This document shows, piece after piece, positions 24,265-34,400 of a stretch of 64,000 nucleotides of DNA (position 1 is the first letter of the stretch; each line of letters begins with the position of its first letter). The notes beneath the pieces were generated by a model. That model saw nothing but the letters and a program-made list of their open reading frames with translations, ran no database searches and was not told where the DNA came from. A program made the position numbers and the translations under genes. The stretch covers positions 124,001 through 188,000 of the forward strand of contig JAMJFZ010000853.1 of the NCBI GenBank assembly GCA_026225945.1, in the 5' to 3' direction. Source of the DNA: Cricetomys ansorgei. Lineage: Eukaryota; Chordata; Mammalia; Rodentia; Nesomyidae.

Positions 24265-25341
24265 CAGTTTTCTGCTTAATGTGCGATCAATTCATTTAGT
24301 GTGTGTGTGGCTGTGTTCATCAGGTCTCATTTCTGCTGCTTGATGACAGCTCCTCTGTTATCCGCGGTCGCCCCTAATTTGCAGATGAGCGAGCGATGAT
24401 CCTGTTTGTTTCCTGCTGTCCTGTTGTTGCCTTGTTCGTGTACCCTTGTTTCCCTGTCCTCTGCCCATTACATTACATTACATTAGTCTTCTAAGCTGGA
24501 GCCCTTTGCAAGGCTCTCCCGTGGGAGCTGGAGCAATGAAAGAAGTGCCTGCCATCCAATCAGAAGAAATCTTAGAAAATGGAGGCACAAGGCCTGGCCT
24601 TTCCCAACCCTAATATGGCCTCCTCATCTGTGGGGCCTTCCAGTAGCTGAAACTAGCTGGAAGCAAGTTGTAGACTCATTCATGTCTCCGGGAAGGACAG
24701 GGAGGACCATTTGGATAAGGTGACTGTGTCACCCATGCTCCTCATTTGGGGAGGAGTTTACATCTCTGCTCTTAGGGCTTCATAATTTGATGTGTGCCTT
24801 GTTGCAGTAATTGAAATGAGAGAAGACAGATGCTTGAGGGCCAATTGGAGAATTTTAGGTTAGAGAGGCAAGATAAAGGGTCGTCTTGGTGACTAGGCCA
24901 GTCTGAGACTGCATATAAGTGTATATGCTTAGGTTTTGGAATGTTAGGAATGGCAAGATGATCAAAAAATGATGGCAGAATTCTTTGGAATTCTAGGTAA
25001 TATGCATGCCATAGAGCACTGTGCTTCAATCACTAGGGTTCAGCTGGGCACACTCCCTTTCCCTCTAGTGCAGGCTGGATTTGACCTCTGTATAGCAATC
25101 CCTTTGTTCCAGCCTCCCACAACACTCCTGTTTCATGAACATCTGAGCATCCCAGCAATGAAATTAGAACCATCACCAGATGTGAGGAAACCCATTTAAA
25201 TTGTCTGTAGATGTGAATGTAATGGAAAATACTAGTTAGATCTGCTGGCTGTCAGAAGCCAGGCACTAGGTCATGCGCCAGTTACCCAGGATGAGCTGAG
25301 GCTGGTAAATTTTAAGACTTTAAGAAGATTTAAGAAATTTT

Positions 25342-25460
25342 AAGCTGTGTAGTGGTGGTGTACACCTTTAGTCCCAGCACTAGGGAGGCAGAAGCATGTT
25401 TAAGGCCAGCCTGGTCTACAGAGTGAGTTACAACAGAGAACAGAGAAACACTGTCTTGGA
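25342..25460 (+). repeat. B1 SINE
   Basis: Forward B1: gtggtggtgtacacctttag, gccagcctggtctacagagt and gttacaacagagaacagag, a variant with a small internal duplication. Confidence 0.85.
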
Positions 25461-25473
25461 GGGGAAGAAAAAA

Positions 25474-25475
<2 letters not shown>

Positions 25476-25560
<85 letters not shown>
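25476..25560. repeat. (TA)n(CA)n microsatellite in the B1 tail
   Basis: About 23 TA units are followed by about 19 CA units, growing out of the B1 poly-A tail. Confidence 0.97.
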
Positions 25561-25563
<3 letters not shown>

Positions 25564-25685
25564 TTTAAGGCTGAGAAAGGTTAAGTCTGTGTACTCAGTA
25601 AGTGGTTATAGTAACTCAGGACTACTGGGATGGTCTTCCTCATTCTGCCTCATTATCTAGGTACTTGGAGGACCACAAACTAAGT

Positions 25686-25852
25686 GCTTTGGGTCTTGGT
25701 CAAGATGATAAGGAATGGGATGCAGAGCTTTGGGTCTTGGTCAAGATGATAAGGAATAGGATGCAGAGCTTTGGGTCTTGGTCAAGATGATAAGGAATGG
25801 GATGCAGAGCTTTGGGTCTTGGTCAAGATGATAAGGAATGGGATGCAGAGCT
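25686..25852. repeat. 41-bp minisatellite, four copies
   Basis: A 41-bp unit starting gctttgggtcttggtcaaga occurs at 25686, 25727, 25768 and 25809 and begins again at 25850. Copies differ by a single base or not at all, so the array is recent. The period is not a multiple of three, so it is not coding. Confidence 0.97.
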
Positions 25853-26379
25853 ATGCCGCATCCACTGACAAGGAAATACATAGTTGTGTTTCTCTCTGGT
25901 TCTTTTTTCCTGGCCCAGACTCTGGGATCAGTTTAACGAGCCTGGAGGCCTCCCCTGGAGACATTGTCTCATATCTGCTCAGGGGCTAGCAGTCTCTATC
26001 CCACCACCTACAGCCACTGATCGGATCACAAGTTTTCTGATACAGAATAAACAGTAAAAAGATGAGTCACTGAATCCAGACCTGTGCAGCTAGGGCAGCT
26101 GGTATTTCAGAGAGATTGTCTCCACATACTGACAGTCTTGATCCATTGATTGTGACATCATTAAACACACCATTTCAGATGACAGCAGGACAAACTGACT
26201 ATGGCTATGGCCATAGTCCTTGTTATAACAGTCCATGAACCCAACATGCTGAGTAGGAGGGAGGGTAAAATTGCTTAGACCTAAGAACTATTTTCTCTCT
26301 ATTTCAACTTTCTCCTTCTTTTTCCATGTACTTGTTTTGATACACTTGTTCTTTCTTTACCTTACTTCCCCCTCTTACT

Positions 26380-26435
26380 CTGTCTCTCTGTGTCTGTCTG
26401 TCTCTCTTCTCTCTCTCTCCCTCCATCTTTCTCTT

Positions 26436-26510
<75 letters not shown>

Positions 26511-26525
26511 TACACACATACACAC
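26380..26525. repeat. (CT)n(CA)n microsatellite
   Basis: CT-rich text becomes pure CT and then CA. Confidence 0.95.
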
Positions 26526-27049
26526 CATATGTGTGTTGTGTGTGGAGTTGGCTTTTTTCTTACCACCATGTGGGATCAAACTCATTTGGTAGCATCCTAC
26601 TGGCCCCCTATCTTAATCTGTTAAAAAAATCAGTTTTGTTTTTGGTTTTTTTTAGTATGAAGCCAATAAACCAGGCCTCTTATGTTATTTCCATATGAAA
26701 ATCTTGTGTAAAAATTTATCAATATTGATATTTACAAAATTTGGCAAAGAAACAAGGACTTTGAAAAAAATAGCTACTTAATCTGAATCTTTCCATCCAT
26801 CTTTCAAGAAACATAGAAGCCAACAAAAGCTGTGCAAAATCACATTTAACTCATACATAACTAAGACATGATACTGCAAACTCATATTTCATTTGAGTGG
26901 GGGAATAAATATCTGAGATCAATACTAGATCTGGAGCCCTTGACAGGATTTATATGAGGAAAAACCTATAGAAGCAAAGACTCCATGAAATCTAAGAGAC
27001 CAAACTCCTTACCGGTGCCCAAAAGAAGCTATTCCTCAAGAAATGTGTT

Positions 27050-27100
27050 TCAGGGGGCTGGTTATGTAGCTCTGTTTGTAGAGTGCTTGCAAAGCATGTT
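27050..27100 (+). repeat. ID-like SINE
   Basis: The text ggggctggttatgtagctct and gtagagtgcttgcaaagcat is the tRNA-Ala-like ID core. It immediately precedes the Ppig pseudogene. Confidence 0.7.
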
Positions 27101-27130
27101 TGAAAGTCTTTGTTGTCTTTGTATAGAGGA

Positions 27131-27568
27131 GAGAGGCGACTTCAGCAAAGGGTGTGGAAGAGAGGGAGAATGTGTGGAGGAATTTTTAAGATGAGAATTA
27201 AGCTGTTACATGCAGAATTCCCTTAGTGGACAATGGAAGGGTGGATCAAAGGGATCCTGGTTCTTTCTAACAAGGAAGCCAGCACCTCAGTGTGATGAGG
27301 ATCACACTGACTTTGGGCAGGTCATTTCTGGTCAAGAAATTGTGAGAGTTATAAAAGCAGAAAGTAAATCCAATGGGCAAACCATTTGCCAAGGCGCGAC
27401 TGACTCACTTGTGGAGAGCTACATCCCAAATCTAAAGTTAAGAAAAGACAGTTGCAATCCTATCATCCTTGGTGACTCAGATAGCTCAAGTGATTTTCAG
27501 TGTTCTGATTCTGAAAGTGCTTCTGAAGAGAAACCAAAAGAGGAAAAAAGAGAACAAGAAGGATTCCC

Positions 27569-27602
<34 letters not shown>

Positions 27603-28662
27603 GTCCAAGTGAAGGTGAAGTTGAACATCTTGAATCACAGCTCCTCTCTGTTGTCCATCCACAGAGACCCCTTCTATGCCAAAACACAAATTTCTAGTGA
27701 GAAAAAGTCTTCCTAAGCCATAGAGCCATAGACAAGGAAAGGAAAGGAAAGTGTGTGCATGTGTGTGTGCGCGTGTGGAGGGGGTGTGGAGGGAGTGGCC
27801 CACCTGACTCCCAGATGCTTCTTACAGTGACAACTCTTAGTTACTGGGTCTCACAGGAATAGTAAAGGAAGGACATTTCTGAACTAGATGCAAATCAAGA
27901 GGCCATTTCAGATATAGTGAGAATCCTCAGCAACAGAGGCAAAGGATAGATGGATAGGGGTAAGAGTGAGTTGACTGAATAAAGGAAAACCAAACGAGCC
28001 CAGTTATAGTAAAAAATAGAGAGGTAAAAAGAAAAAAATCAGACACATCTGAGAGTCCAGATAGAAGGAAGAGAAGGCTAAAACCATATCTGACTGCAAA
28101 GAGAAAGACATTGGGAGGAAATCATAAAAATATGATAAATACAATTAAAAATTAGGGAGGGGACAAATCAAAAGATAAATCCAAGAATGAAGAGGGGGTC
28201 ACAAGACTGTTAAGATCTGACCTAAGATCGGGAAAGGAACAGAAGTCAAGACAACAGAATCTGAAAGTAGTGAGCATGAACCCAGCTGAAGCAAAGGGTC
28301 CAATAGAGAACAAGGCCCAGTCAAAAGTAAACAGAACACCAGAGCGAGGGAACATGGCAGAAGTAGGCACAGAAGCAGGAGAGTGCTGTCTGGAAGTGAT
28401 CTCAGCAGAAGCGAGGAGCACTGTAGAGAGGAGTACAAGAGACAAGGACGGTCATGAAGCTGAGAGAGAACACAGGAAAATAGACAGGACAGGAGAGATT
28501 TTTGTAGCTCAGAAGAAATAAAAGTAGAAACAGAAGAAAAAAAAAAGGAACCAAGAAAATAATTCATACAGAAATGAAAATTCTGAGTGAAAAAAGAACA
28601 TACTCTAAATGATAATCCTAGCTCTAATAGTAATGGGAAGAAAGGCTGATAGAGGCCAAAGT
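27131..28662 (+). pseudogene. Ppig: Processed pseudogene of Ppig (SR-cyclophilin G), 5'-truncated and frameshifted
   Basis: Ppig encodes a nuclear peptidyl-prolyl isomerase with a C-terminal RS domain that binds RNA polymerase II. Recognisable pieces, in order and without introns, are GDFSxG and GRG; AEFP; the run GSWFFLTRKPAP; FGQVISGQEIVR; the acidic-serine run DSDSSSDFQCSDSESASEEK; the ENKFLVRKSPPKA region; the SYQRRLLVT region; the ITDHRHMSESP region; the LESKSSEHEH region; and the HRKENSEGEKRTYS and NREKKAD region. The frame changes repeatedly and stops are common. The N-terminal third of the cyclophilin fold is missing, as in 5'-truncated LINE-mediated copies. A CA repeat (27572-27601) replaces part of the lysine-rich stretch. 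The copy is cut off at 28662 by another interspersed repeat; the 3' end is not seen. Confidence 0.88.
27572..27601. repeat. (CA)n microsatellite within the Ppig pseudogene
   Basis: A perfect CA run sits where the parent gene encodes a Lys/Arg-rich segment. Confidence 0.97.
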
Positions 28663-28667
28663 CAAGT

Positions 28668-29035
28668 TACTTTTCTGTTGCCATGGGAAATTCTCTAACA
28701 AAAGCAATTTAAGAGAGAAAGGGTTTATTTTGGCTTACAGTAGGAGATCCCATCTACCATGGAGGGATACTCGAGGCCAGGGGAGCTGGCGACAGCTGGT
28801 AATATTGCATTTGCAATCAGTCAGCAGAGAGAGATGGATATTCATGTTCATTTCACTTGGTCCTTTGTATAAAGGCCAAGATATTAGCCTAGGAAATGAT
28901 ACCACCCACAGTGGGCTGGTCTTTCTACTCTATTAACCAATCAAGATAATCCCCAACATGCTTGCCCAGAGGCCTGTCTCCCAAGTGGTTCTAGATCTCA
29001 TTGACTTAACAGTTGAGATCAAACATCGAAAGTAT
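28668..29035 (-). repeat. High-copy rodent interspersed repeat inserted in the Ppig pseudogene
   Basis: Starts cttttctgttgccatgggaa with aagggtttattttggcttac, as in the copies at 12345 and 55605. It interrupts Ppig similarity at 28662. The right end is approximate. Confidence 0.55.
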
Positions 29036-29339
29036 AAAAAATATACAGTTAGGACAACAAATGGAAGTCCTCCATATTGAAGAATAAGGTGGCTGAGAAG
29101 GCTAGGTCCTGAGTGGAAAAAGACCAAAGATCAGAAGGTCAAAGAAATGACCATGTACATTACCCTCCTCCCCAATTGTGATCATGAATCAAGCTCCATA
29201 GAGATGAGGACAAATGTAGATGAGTGAGTTCTAGAAACTTGCTTCCTTTCTATCTCAAATTTTAAGTTTTAGAAACTTGCTGTTGAATCTACTTCTTGTT
29301 GTTTTCATTATTTTGAGAGAGGTTTTATGTTTGTCTTAA

Positions 29340-29520
29340 AGTTTGTTATTGCATTTATTATGTGTATGTATGCATGCAGATACTTCAGAAGTTTGTGGAA
29401 GTCAGCAAACAATGTGAAGCAGTAGGCTCTCTCTTTCCACGTATAGGTTCCAGGAATTGAACTCAGTTCAGCAGGGTTGATGGCAGTGCCTTTACCCACT
29501 GAACCATCTCACTGGACTTT
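29340..29520 (-). repeat. B2/B3-like SINE fragment
   Basis: Reverse element with gttccaggaattgaactcag and ccactgaaccatctcactgg. Confidence 0.7.
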
Positions 29521-29624
29521 TAAAAATTTGAAAATATACAACCACCTAGATAATTTGTACTGCTAAAGTTTTATTAAAAATTGAAATGAGTTAAAAGTCC
29601 ATAGAGGAATTGTAAAGTGTATTA

Positions 29625-29625
<1 letters not shown>

Positions 29626-29690
<65 letters not shown>
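29626..29690. repeat. (TA)n microsatellite
   Basis: A perfect TA run of about 65 bp. Confidence 0.98.
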
Positions 29691-29693
<3 letters not shown>

Positions 29694-29814
29694 AATTGAA
29701 AAGGTACAAAGAATACAAATGTGTAATAATTCACTAAATGTAACATAGAGCAGTGCAGTGGGATTAAGACTAAGCACATATGGGCTCATGATAATGGCCT
29801 CCGTAGACTCATAT

Positions 29815-30150
29815 ATTTGAATGCTTGGTTCCCCCTTAGTGGAACTGTTTAGGGAGAATTTGGAGGTATAGCTTTTTTGGAGGAGGTGTTTTCACTGGGG
29901 AATGGGGTTTGAAGTTTCAAAAGTCCACGCTAGGCCTAGTCTTGCTCTCTCTGCCTTCATTTTGCAAATAAGATGTAAGGGCTCAGCTATGCTCCAGTGC
30001 CTTGCTTGCCTGCCTGCCACCATCTTCCCACACTGATGATCACTAGCCCTCTGAAAGTGTTAGCAACCCCCCCTCCAATTCAATCCTTCCTTTTGTAAGT
30101 TGCTTTGGTCATGGTGTCTCTTCACAGCAATAGAACAGCAACTAAGACTG
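29815..30150 (+). repeat. High-copy rodent interspersed repeat
   Basis: Contains ttggaggaggtgttttcact and the 3' end tcatggtgtctcttcacagc followed by aatagaac. It is adjacent to a second copy in the same orientation. Confidence 0.65.
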
Positions 30151-30204
30151 AATATCTGTGCTATCAAGACTGGCTTGCAAAATAAAATCTGACACTATTG
30201 GGTA

Positions 30205-30560
30205 ATGTGGTGGTGTGAATGAAAGTGGCCCATAGGTTCATAGGGAATGGTACTCTTTGAAAAGATTAGGAGGTGTGGTCTGTTGGAGGAATTGTGTCAC
30301 AGGGTGTGGGCTTTGAGGTTCCAAAAAGCCCATTCCAATCCCAGATTCTCTCTTTCCCTGCTGCCTGCCGATCCAGATGCAGAACTCTCAGCTACTTCTC
30401 CAGCACCATGTCTGCCTGTGTGCCGCCATGCTTCCCGCCATGACAATAATGTACTAAACATCTGAAACCGTAAGCCAGCCCCAGTTAAATGTTTTCTTTT
30501 ATAAGAGTTGCCGTGTCATGGCATCTCCTCACAGCAATAGGACCCTAACTAAGATAGGTA
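30205..30560 (+). repeat. High-copy rodent interspersed repeat, second adjacent copy
   Basis: Shares ggaggtgtggtctgttggag, ccagcaccatgtctgcctgt and catctcctcacagcaatagg with the family. The two copies are separated by about 55 bp. Confidence 0.65.
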
Positions 30561-30845
30561 TTCAGCAGGTATAGCTAAAATAATTCTGAGACATGGGCAG
30601 AGTATACAAAGAGAATCCAAACTGTAAGAAACTAGGCTTGCCATGTTTATACGGAAGTGGTATTGAGGCCCCAAAGTGCTGGGTGCCATAAAGGGAGACA
30701 CTCAACCCAATCCCCACCATCCAGAGTGAGGGTACAATGAAAGCACCTGTCTAGCAGCATGAAAGTCTATTTAGCATCAAAGTTATAGGGTTGGCATTTC
30801 TTGAAACTACAAATACTGTTTATTTAGAGACAGTTCCATAAATAT

Positions 30846-30930
30846 AAAGTTTATAAGGAAGCCTGTCTGGGCTACATAGTGAATACAAGGCCAGCCTAGT
30901 AATGTAGCCTTATCTTGTCTCAAAAACGAA
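30846..30930 (+). repeat. B1-like fragment
   Basis: Short forward fragment: gtctgggctacatagtgaat, then ttgtctcaaaaac. Confidence 0.5.
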
Positions 30931-30944
30931 AACAAAATAAAAAG

Positions 30945-31082
30945 TTGGGCAGTGGTGGCACACACCTTTAATCCCAGCACTCGGGGAGGCAGAGGCAGGA
31001 GGATCAGTGAGGCAGCCTGGTCTACAGAGTGAATTCCAGGACAGCCAGAGTTACAACAGAGAAACCCTGACTCAAAAAACCA
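30945..31082 (+). repeat. B1 SINE with derived variant
   Basis: Forward B1: gtggtggcacacacctttaa and ccagagttacaacagagaaa. Confidence 0.92.
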
Positions 31083-31204
31083 AAAGAAAAAAAAAGAGGG
31101 GTAGTGGTGGAAAGCTATAGGTCAGTGGGACAAGAGTTTCTTAGCATGTGGATGAAGCCTGAGTCAGTACCCAGTATCATAAAAAAGAAAAGAAAATGAT
31201 TTTT

Positions 31205-31287
31205 GACAGTAGCCCTGGCTGACCGGAAAGTCTAAATCTCATTGAGGTCCTCCTGCCTCTGTCTCTAGAGTGCTGGGATTAAAGGAG
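31205..31287 (-). repeat. B1 SINE 3'-to-5' part flowing into a minisatellite
   Basis: Reverse B1: cagtagccctggctgacc and gagtgctgggattaaagg. Its 5' end (the CCACCACC-AGACCTGGC part) is the founder of the following array. Confidence 0.75.
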
Positions 31288-31575
31288 CCACCACCAGACC
31301 TGGCAGTGTATACCTCCCCTTTCCACCACCAGACCTGGCAGTGGATACCCCCCCCTTTCCACGACCAGACCTGGCAGTGGATACCCTCTCCTTTCCAACC
31401 ACAGACCTGTCAGTGGATACCCCCTCTTCCACCACCAGACCTGGCAGTGGATAAACCCCTCTCCCCCTTTCCACCACTAGACCTGGCAGTGGATACCTCC
31501 CCTTTCCACCACCAGTCCTGGCAGTGGATACCTCCCCTTTCTATCACCAGACCTGGCAGTGGATACTACCCCCCC
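31288..31575. repeat. Minisatellite of about 35 bp, eight copies, derived from a B1 terminus
   Basis: The core ccaccagacctggcagtgga recurs with starts near 31288, 31323, 31359, 31395, 31429, 31471, 31506 and 31541. Each is followed by a C/T-rich spacer of variable length. The first unit continues the B1 end in register. Confidence 0.95.
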
Positions 31576-31577
31576 TT

Positions 31578-31740
31578 TTTAGAAGATTTATTTATTTTAT
31601 TTATGTGTGCTCTGTGTGCATGTACACATGCATATCAGAAGAGGGCATCAGATCTCATGTGTGGTGCTGGGAATTGAAATCATGACCTCTGGAAGAGCAG
31701 TCAGTATTCTTAACCGCTGAGCCATCTCTCCAGCCCCCAA
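31578..31740 (-). repeat. B2/B3 SINE
   Basis: Reverse element: tggtgctgggaattgaaatc, ctggaagagcagtcagtatt and tgagccatctctccagcccc. Confidence 0.9.
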
Positions 31741-31911
31741 CCCTTTTTAACTTAAAAAAAAATTCTTCCCAAACTTAATATTTATTTATTTATTTATTAT
31801 CTACAGAAAAACTTAAAGAATACACCCAGGGCTGTTTACCTTGAGTCAATAACTAAAAATTTCCTCACATTTGGCTAAAACTCTTTTTTAAGAAAACATT
31901 TTAGTTATTAT

Positions 31912-31940
31912 TTGTGTGTGTGTGTGTGTGTGTGTGCGTG
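31912..31940. repeat. (TG)n microsatellite
   Basis: TG run ending in CGTGTGAGC. Confidence 0.95.
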
Positions 31941-32789
31941 TGAGCACGAGCATGTCTGTTCACATGCCACAGTGCCTGTGGGGCGGATGGAGGACAACTT
32001 TCAGGAGTCAGTTTTCTCTTTTTATCATGGGTACCTGGGACTGAGCTCATATTTGTCAGGTTTATACAGCAAGTGCTTTTACATCTAAGCAACCATTGGA
32101 CCAAACATTTGAAGCTTGCAGACACCATGAAACTTCAAAGGTGTGATCAGAGATGGAATACTTGCACGATCTTTTGTCATAGGAGCGGATCTGAGACCCA
32201 TGGAATCTCTTTGGTTGCTGCGTCCTGGTGTGATGGTGGTTTAAGATTCCGGGACACCTGCTACAGCTAGCATTGTGGGAGGGAGCCATGAGTGATATCA
32301 GGGGGTGTACCTGGAAAGGGATGTGTTTCTGGGAGGGTCGTGGGTCCCATCTCGTGTGCTCGTTGAGGTCTGGATTTCTGTTTCTCCATCACACTGTGGC
32401 TGTTACCACTCTGCCTTTAGTGGCAGTCTATGATGCATTAGTTTTTGACAATATGCTCGTTCTGGATAGCACGGATATGTGGAACTCAAAGTGGTGATTT
32501 TACCATCTCCACGGTGGCAATTTTCAGGGACTTGTTAATTCTATTTAAGTAGGCTGCAAGTTAGCTAGCAGCTGGGATCTACAGAAAGGAGGGCCGTGAC
32601 TCAGCTTCCGACTTCTCTAGAATATCAGAGATCTTGATTGTTTAATGGCCAGATAGTCACTAACTACAGGACTAATGGCATGGTGCTGTATTTAAAATGT
32701 TTGGATAGTATAATACTTGGGATTGGTTTTGATTTGGTCAATATAATCAGTCCACCACTTCTCTTTCAATATATCTCCAGGAATTGTGT

Positions 32790-32935
32790 TTCAGTAATTT
32801 TTTTTTTTTTGAGATAAGGTTTCTCTGTATAGCCCTGGTCACCCTGGAACTCACTCTGTAGTGAGCGGCTGTCCTTAAACTGCTTCTTCCTCGCAACTGC
32901 TGGAATTAAAGGCATTTGCCACCATGACTGGCTTG
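32790..32935 (-). repeat. B1 SINE
   Basis: Reverse B1: taaggtttctctgtatagcc, ctggaactcactctgtagtg and ggaattaaaggcatttgcc. Confidence 0.88.
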
Positions 32936-32949
32936 AATAATATTACAGA

Positions 32950-33145
32950 CTGCGTTTTATTTATTATGTGTATGTATCTATATACTGGTGTGTGCACATA
33001 GATGCAGGTGCCCTCAGAGGCCAGAAGATGAGACTGGATCCCCTGGAGCTGGAGTTACAGGCAGTTGTGAGCTGTCTGATCCAGGTATGGGAAATGGATT
33101 CAGGTCCCGTGGAAGAGTGACTATTTTTCCAGATCCATGTCTGAC
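32950..33145 (-). repeat. B3 SINE
   Basis: Reverse B3: cagaggccagaagatgagac, gctggagttacaggcagttg and ggattcaggtcccgtggaag. Confidence 0.82.
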
Positions 33146-33159
33146 ATGGATCTGACAAC

Positions 33160-33822
33160 AACAACTTATTTTATTTTATGTGTATGGGTGCTTTGCCTGT
33201 GTACTGTGTTAAATTATCGTTCGCGCGCTTAATGTAGAGTCCAGAGTTGAATTTTCCATTGCTCTTTATTAATCACAAACCATGTCAAATCTCAGGGAAT
33301 CCTATACCCGGGCAGCTAGGCAGAGAGCTCCCTCCAATGCTTCCTCACCCCATGCTCTCCTCTTGGTTCTCCTCCTGCTCCTAGCTTCTTCTTCCTTGTT
33401 CTCTGCTCTCTGTCTGTCTCCTGTCTCCCTCTGCCGTTGCCCTAGTTCTTTTTTATTCCAAATCCTCTCTGTCTCCACCCAGCCTTCCAATATACAAATC
33501 AATGGAGCCTAACCTTCATCTGCCTTAAGGCTAAGGAATGTTCTATCCTTGTGGAGAGCCGGATAGCCACTCCTTTGTTTACTGGTAGGCAGTGAATCCT
33601 TTACCTGCTTCAAGGACAGCTTACTGGAACATTATCCATAACTAAAATCTCCCACAACAGTACTGTGTATACCCTGTGCCATTGGAGGCCAGAAAATAAT
33701 ATCAAATCCCTAGGAACTTGAGTTATAGATGGCTGTGAGTCATCATGTGGGTGCTGGGATTTGAACCTGGGACCTCTGGAAGAGCAGCCAGTGCTCTCAA
33801 CCCTTGAGGCATCTCAACAGCT
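33160..33822 (-). repeat. B3 SINE split by a solo LTR
   Basis: The 5' part (33160-33206: ttattttatgtgtatgggtg ctttgcctgt) and the 3' part (33660-33822: ggaggccagaaaataatatc ... ggacctctggaagagcagcc) form one reverse B3 when the intervening LTR and one target duplication are removed. Confidence 0.88.
33207..33659 (-). mobile_element. Solo LTR (ERV class II-like) with exact 6-bp target duplication
   Basis: The element runs from TGTTAAATTA to CCCACAACA and is flanked by GTACTG on both sides (33201-33206 and 33660-33665). Read on the minus strand it begins TGTTGTGGGA and contains ttaataaagagc and the same ctagctgcccggg block as 21557-21994, so both belong to one family. It lacks any internal region and is nested in a B3 SINE. 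Confidence 0.95.
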
Positions 33823-33962
33823 AGGTTTGAATAATTTTGAGGTGCTTTAATGAATATGAAAGCAAATGCTTGAGTTATGAGGATTTAAGCATTTTGCCTA
33901 ACTTTAAACTCAGTAAATAAAAGTCAATGCACTTGCACAGTTTTAGGAATGAAGAGTGTGGT

Positions 33963-34400
33963 TGTTGGGTTCCCGACCCGGACCCCAACTTGATGACGCG
34001 CCCACAGAGAGACACAGTCGGATAATCGATGCAAAAAGCAAGAGGTTTATTAACCAGTGCTGGGGCTGTTCTAACACGCAGGATAGAAGCGGCCCCAAGA
34101 AGCAGAAAACGAAGCTTTTTATACAAAATACAGACAGTTACTAGGCATAAACCGATTTGGTACAAGTCGATTGGTCCCCAAATTGTTTTTCTATTTTGAC
34201 AGGTTAAGGCCAATTAACCTTTAAGCTGATTGGAGGTGGCGTACAGCAAGGTCGAGGGCACCAGAAAATATACACTTAGGGTCTTAGTCAACATGGAAAG
34301 TCCCTTGCCCAAGGCTATTAGGCGGCAGCTGCAGCTGCCTCTCGTACTTTAGTTTTGGGAATTTGGGCTGGGTCACAGTGCCCTTGAATTAAGCCTGACA
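33963..34400 (-). mobile_element. Solo LTR, gammaretrovirus-like (ERV class I-like)
   Basis: On the minus strand a CCAAT motif (ccaatcgact and others), a TATA box (tataaaaagc), an AATAAA (ttaataaacctcttgc) and a CCCAACA terminus occur in the order of U3-R-U5. The plus-strand ends used are TGTTGGGTTC and gcctgaca. No target duplication matches at these ends, so the left or right boundary may be wrong, or recombination may have joined different copies. No primer-binding site or internal genes are present. Confidence 0.75.

Larger units (their letters stand above)
19974..24280 (+). other. Ak4: Probable Ak4 3'UTR
   Basis: AK4 transcripts in mammals have a very long 3'UTR. From the stop codon to an AATAAA at 24259-24264 is 4.3 kb with no other gene signal. 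It is interrupted by a solo LTR (21557-21994), a B1 (22487-22628) and a URR1-like element (23206-23425). The LTR carries its own AATAAA, which could shorten a transcript. The 3' end is inferred from the signal and the family's usual length only. Confidence 0.55.
24281..27130. other. Intergenic segment
   Basis: Apart from the repeats listed separately I see no gene. Stretches without recognised content are 24500-25340, 25860-26270 and 26530-27045. A short ATTAC repeat lies at 24466-24485. Confidence 0.6.

Noticed and set aside
26196..26217. Palindrome gactatggctatggccatagtc as an operator or hairpin
   Set aside because: A single 9-bp stem in intergenic DNA is expected by chance at this scale.
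27050..27100. tRNA-like sequence as a true tRNA gene
   Set aside because: It matches an ID SINE core and lacks a complete cloverleaf with paired acceptor stem.
29626..29690. Long TA tract as a possible matrix-attachment or hairpin element
   Set aside because: It is an ordinary microsatellite; no symmetric flanks or conserved neighbours suggest a function.
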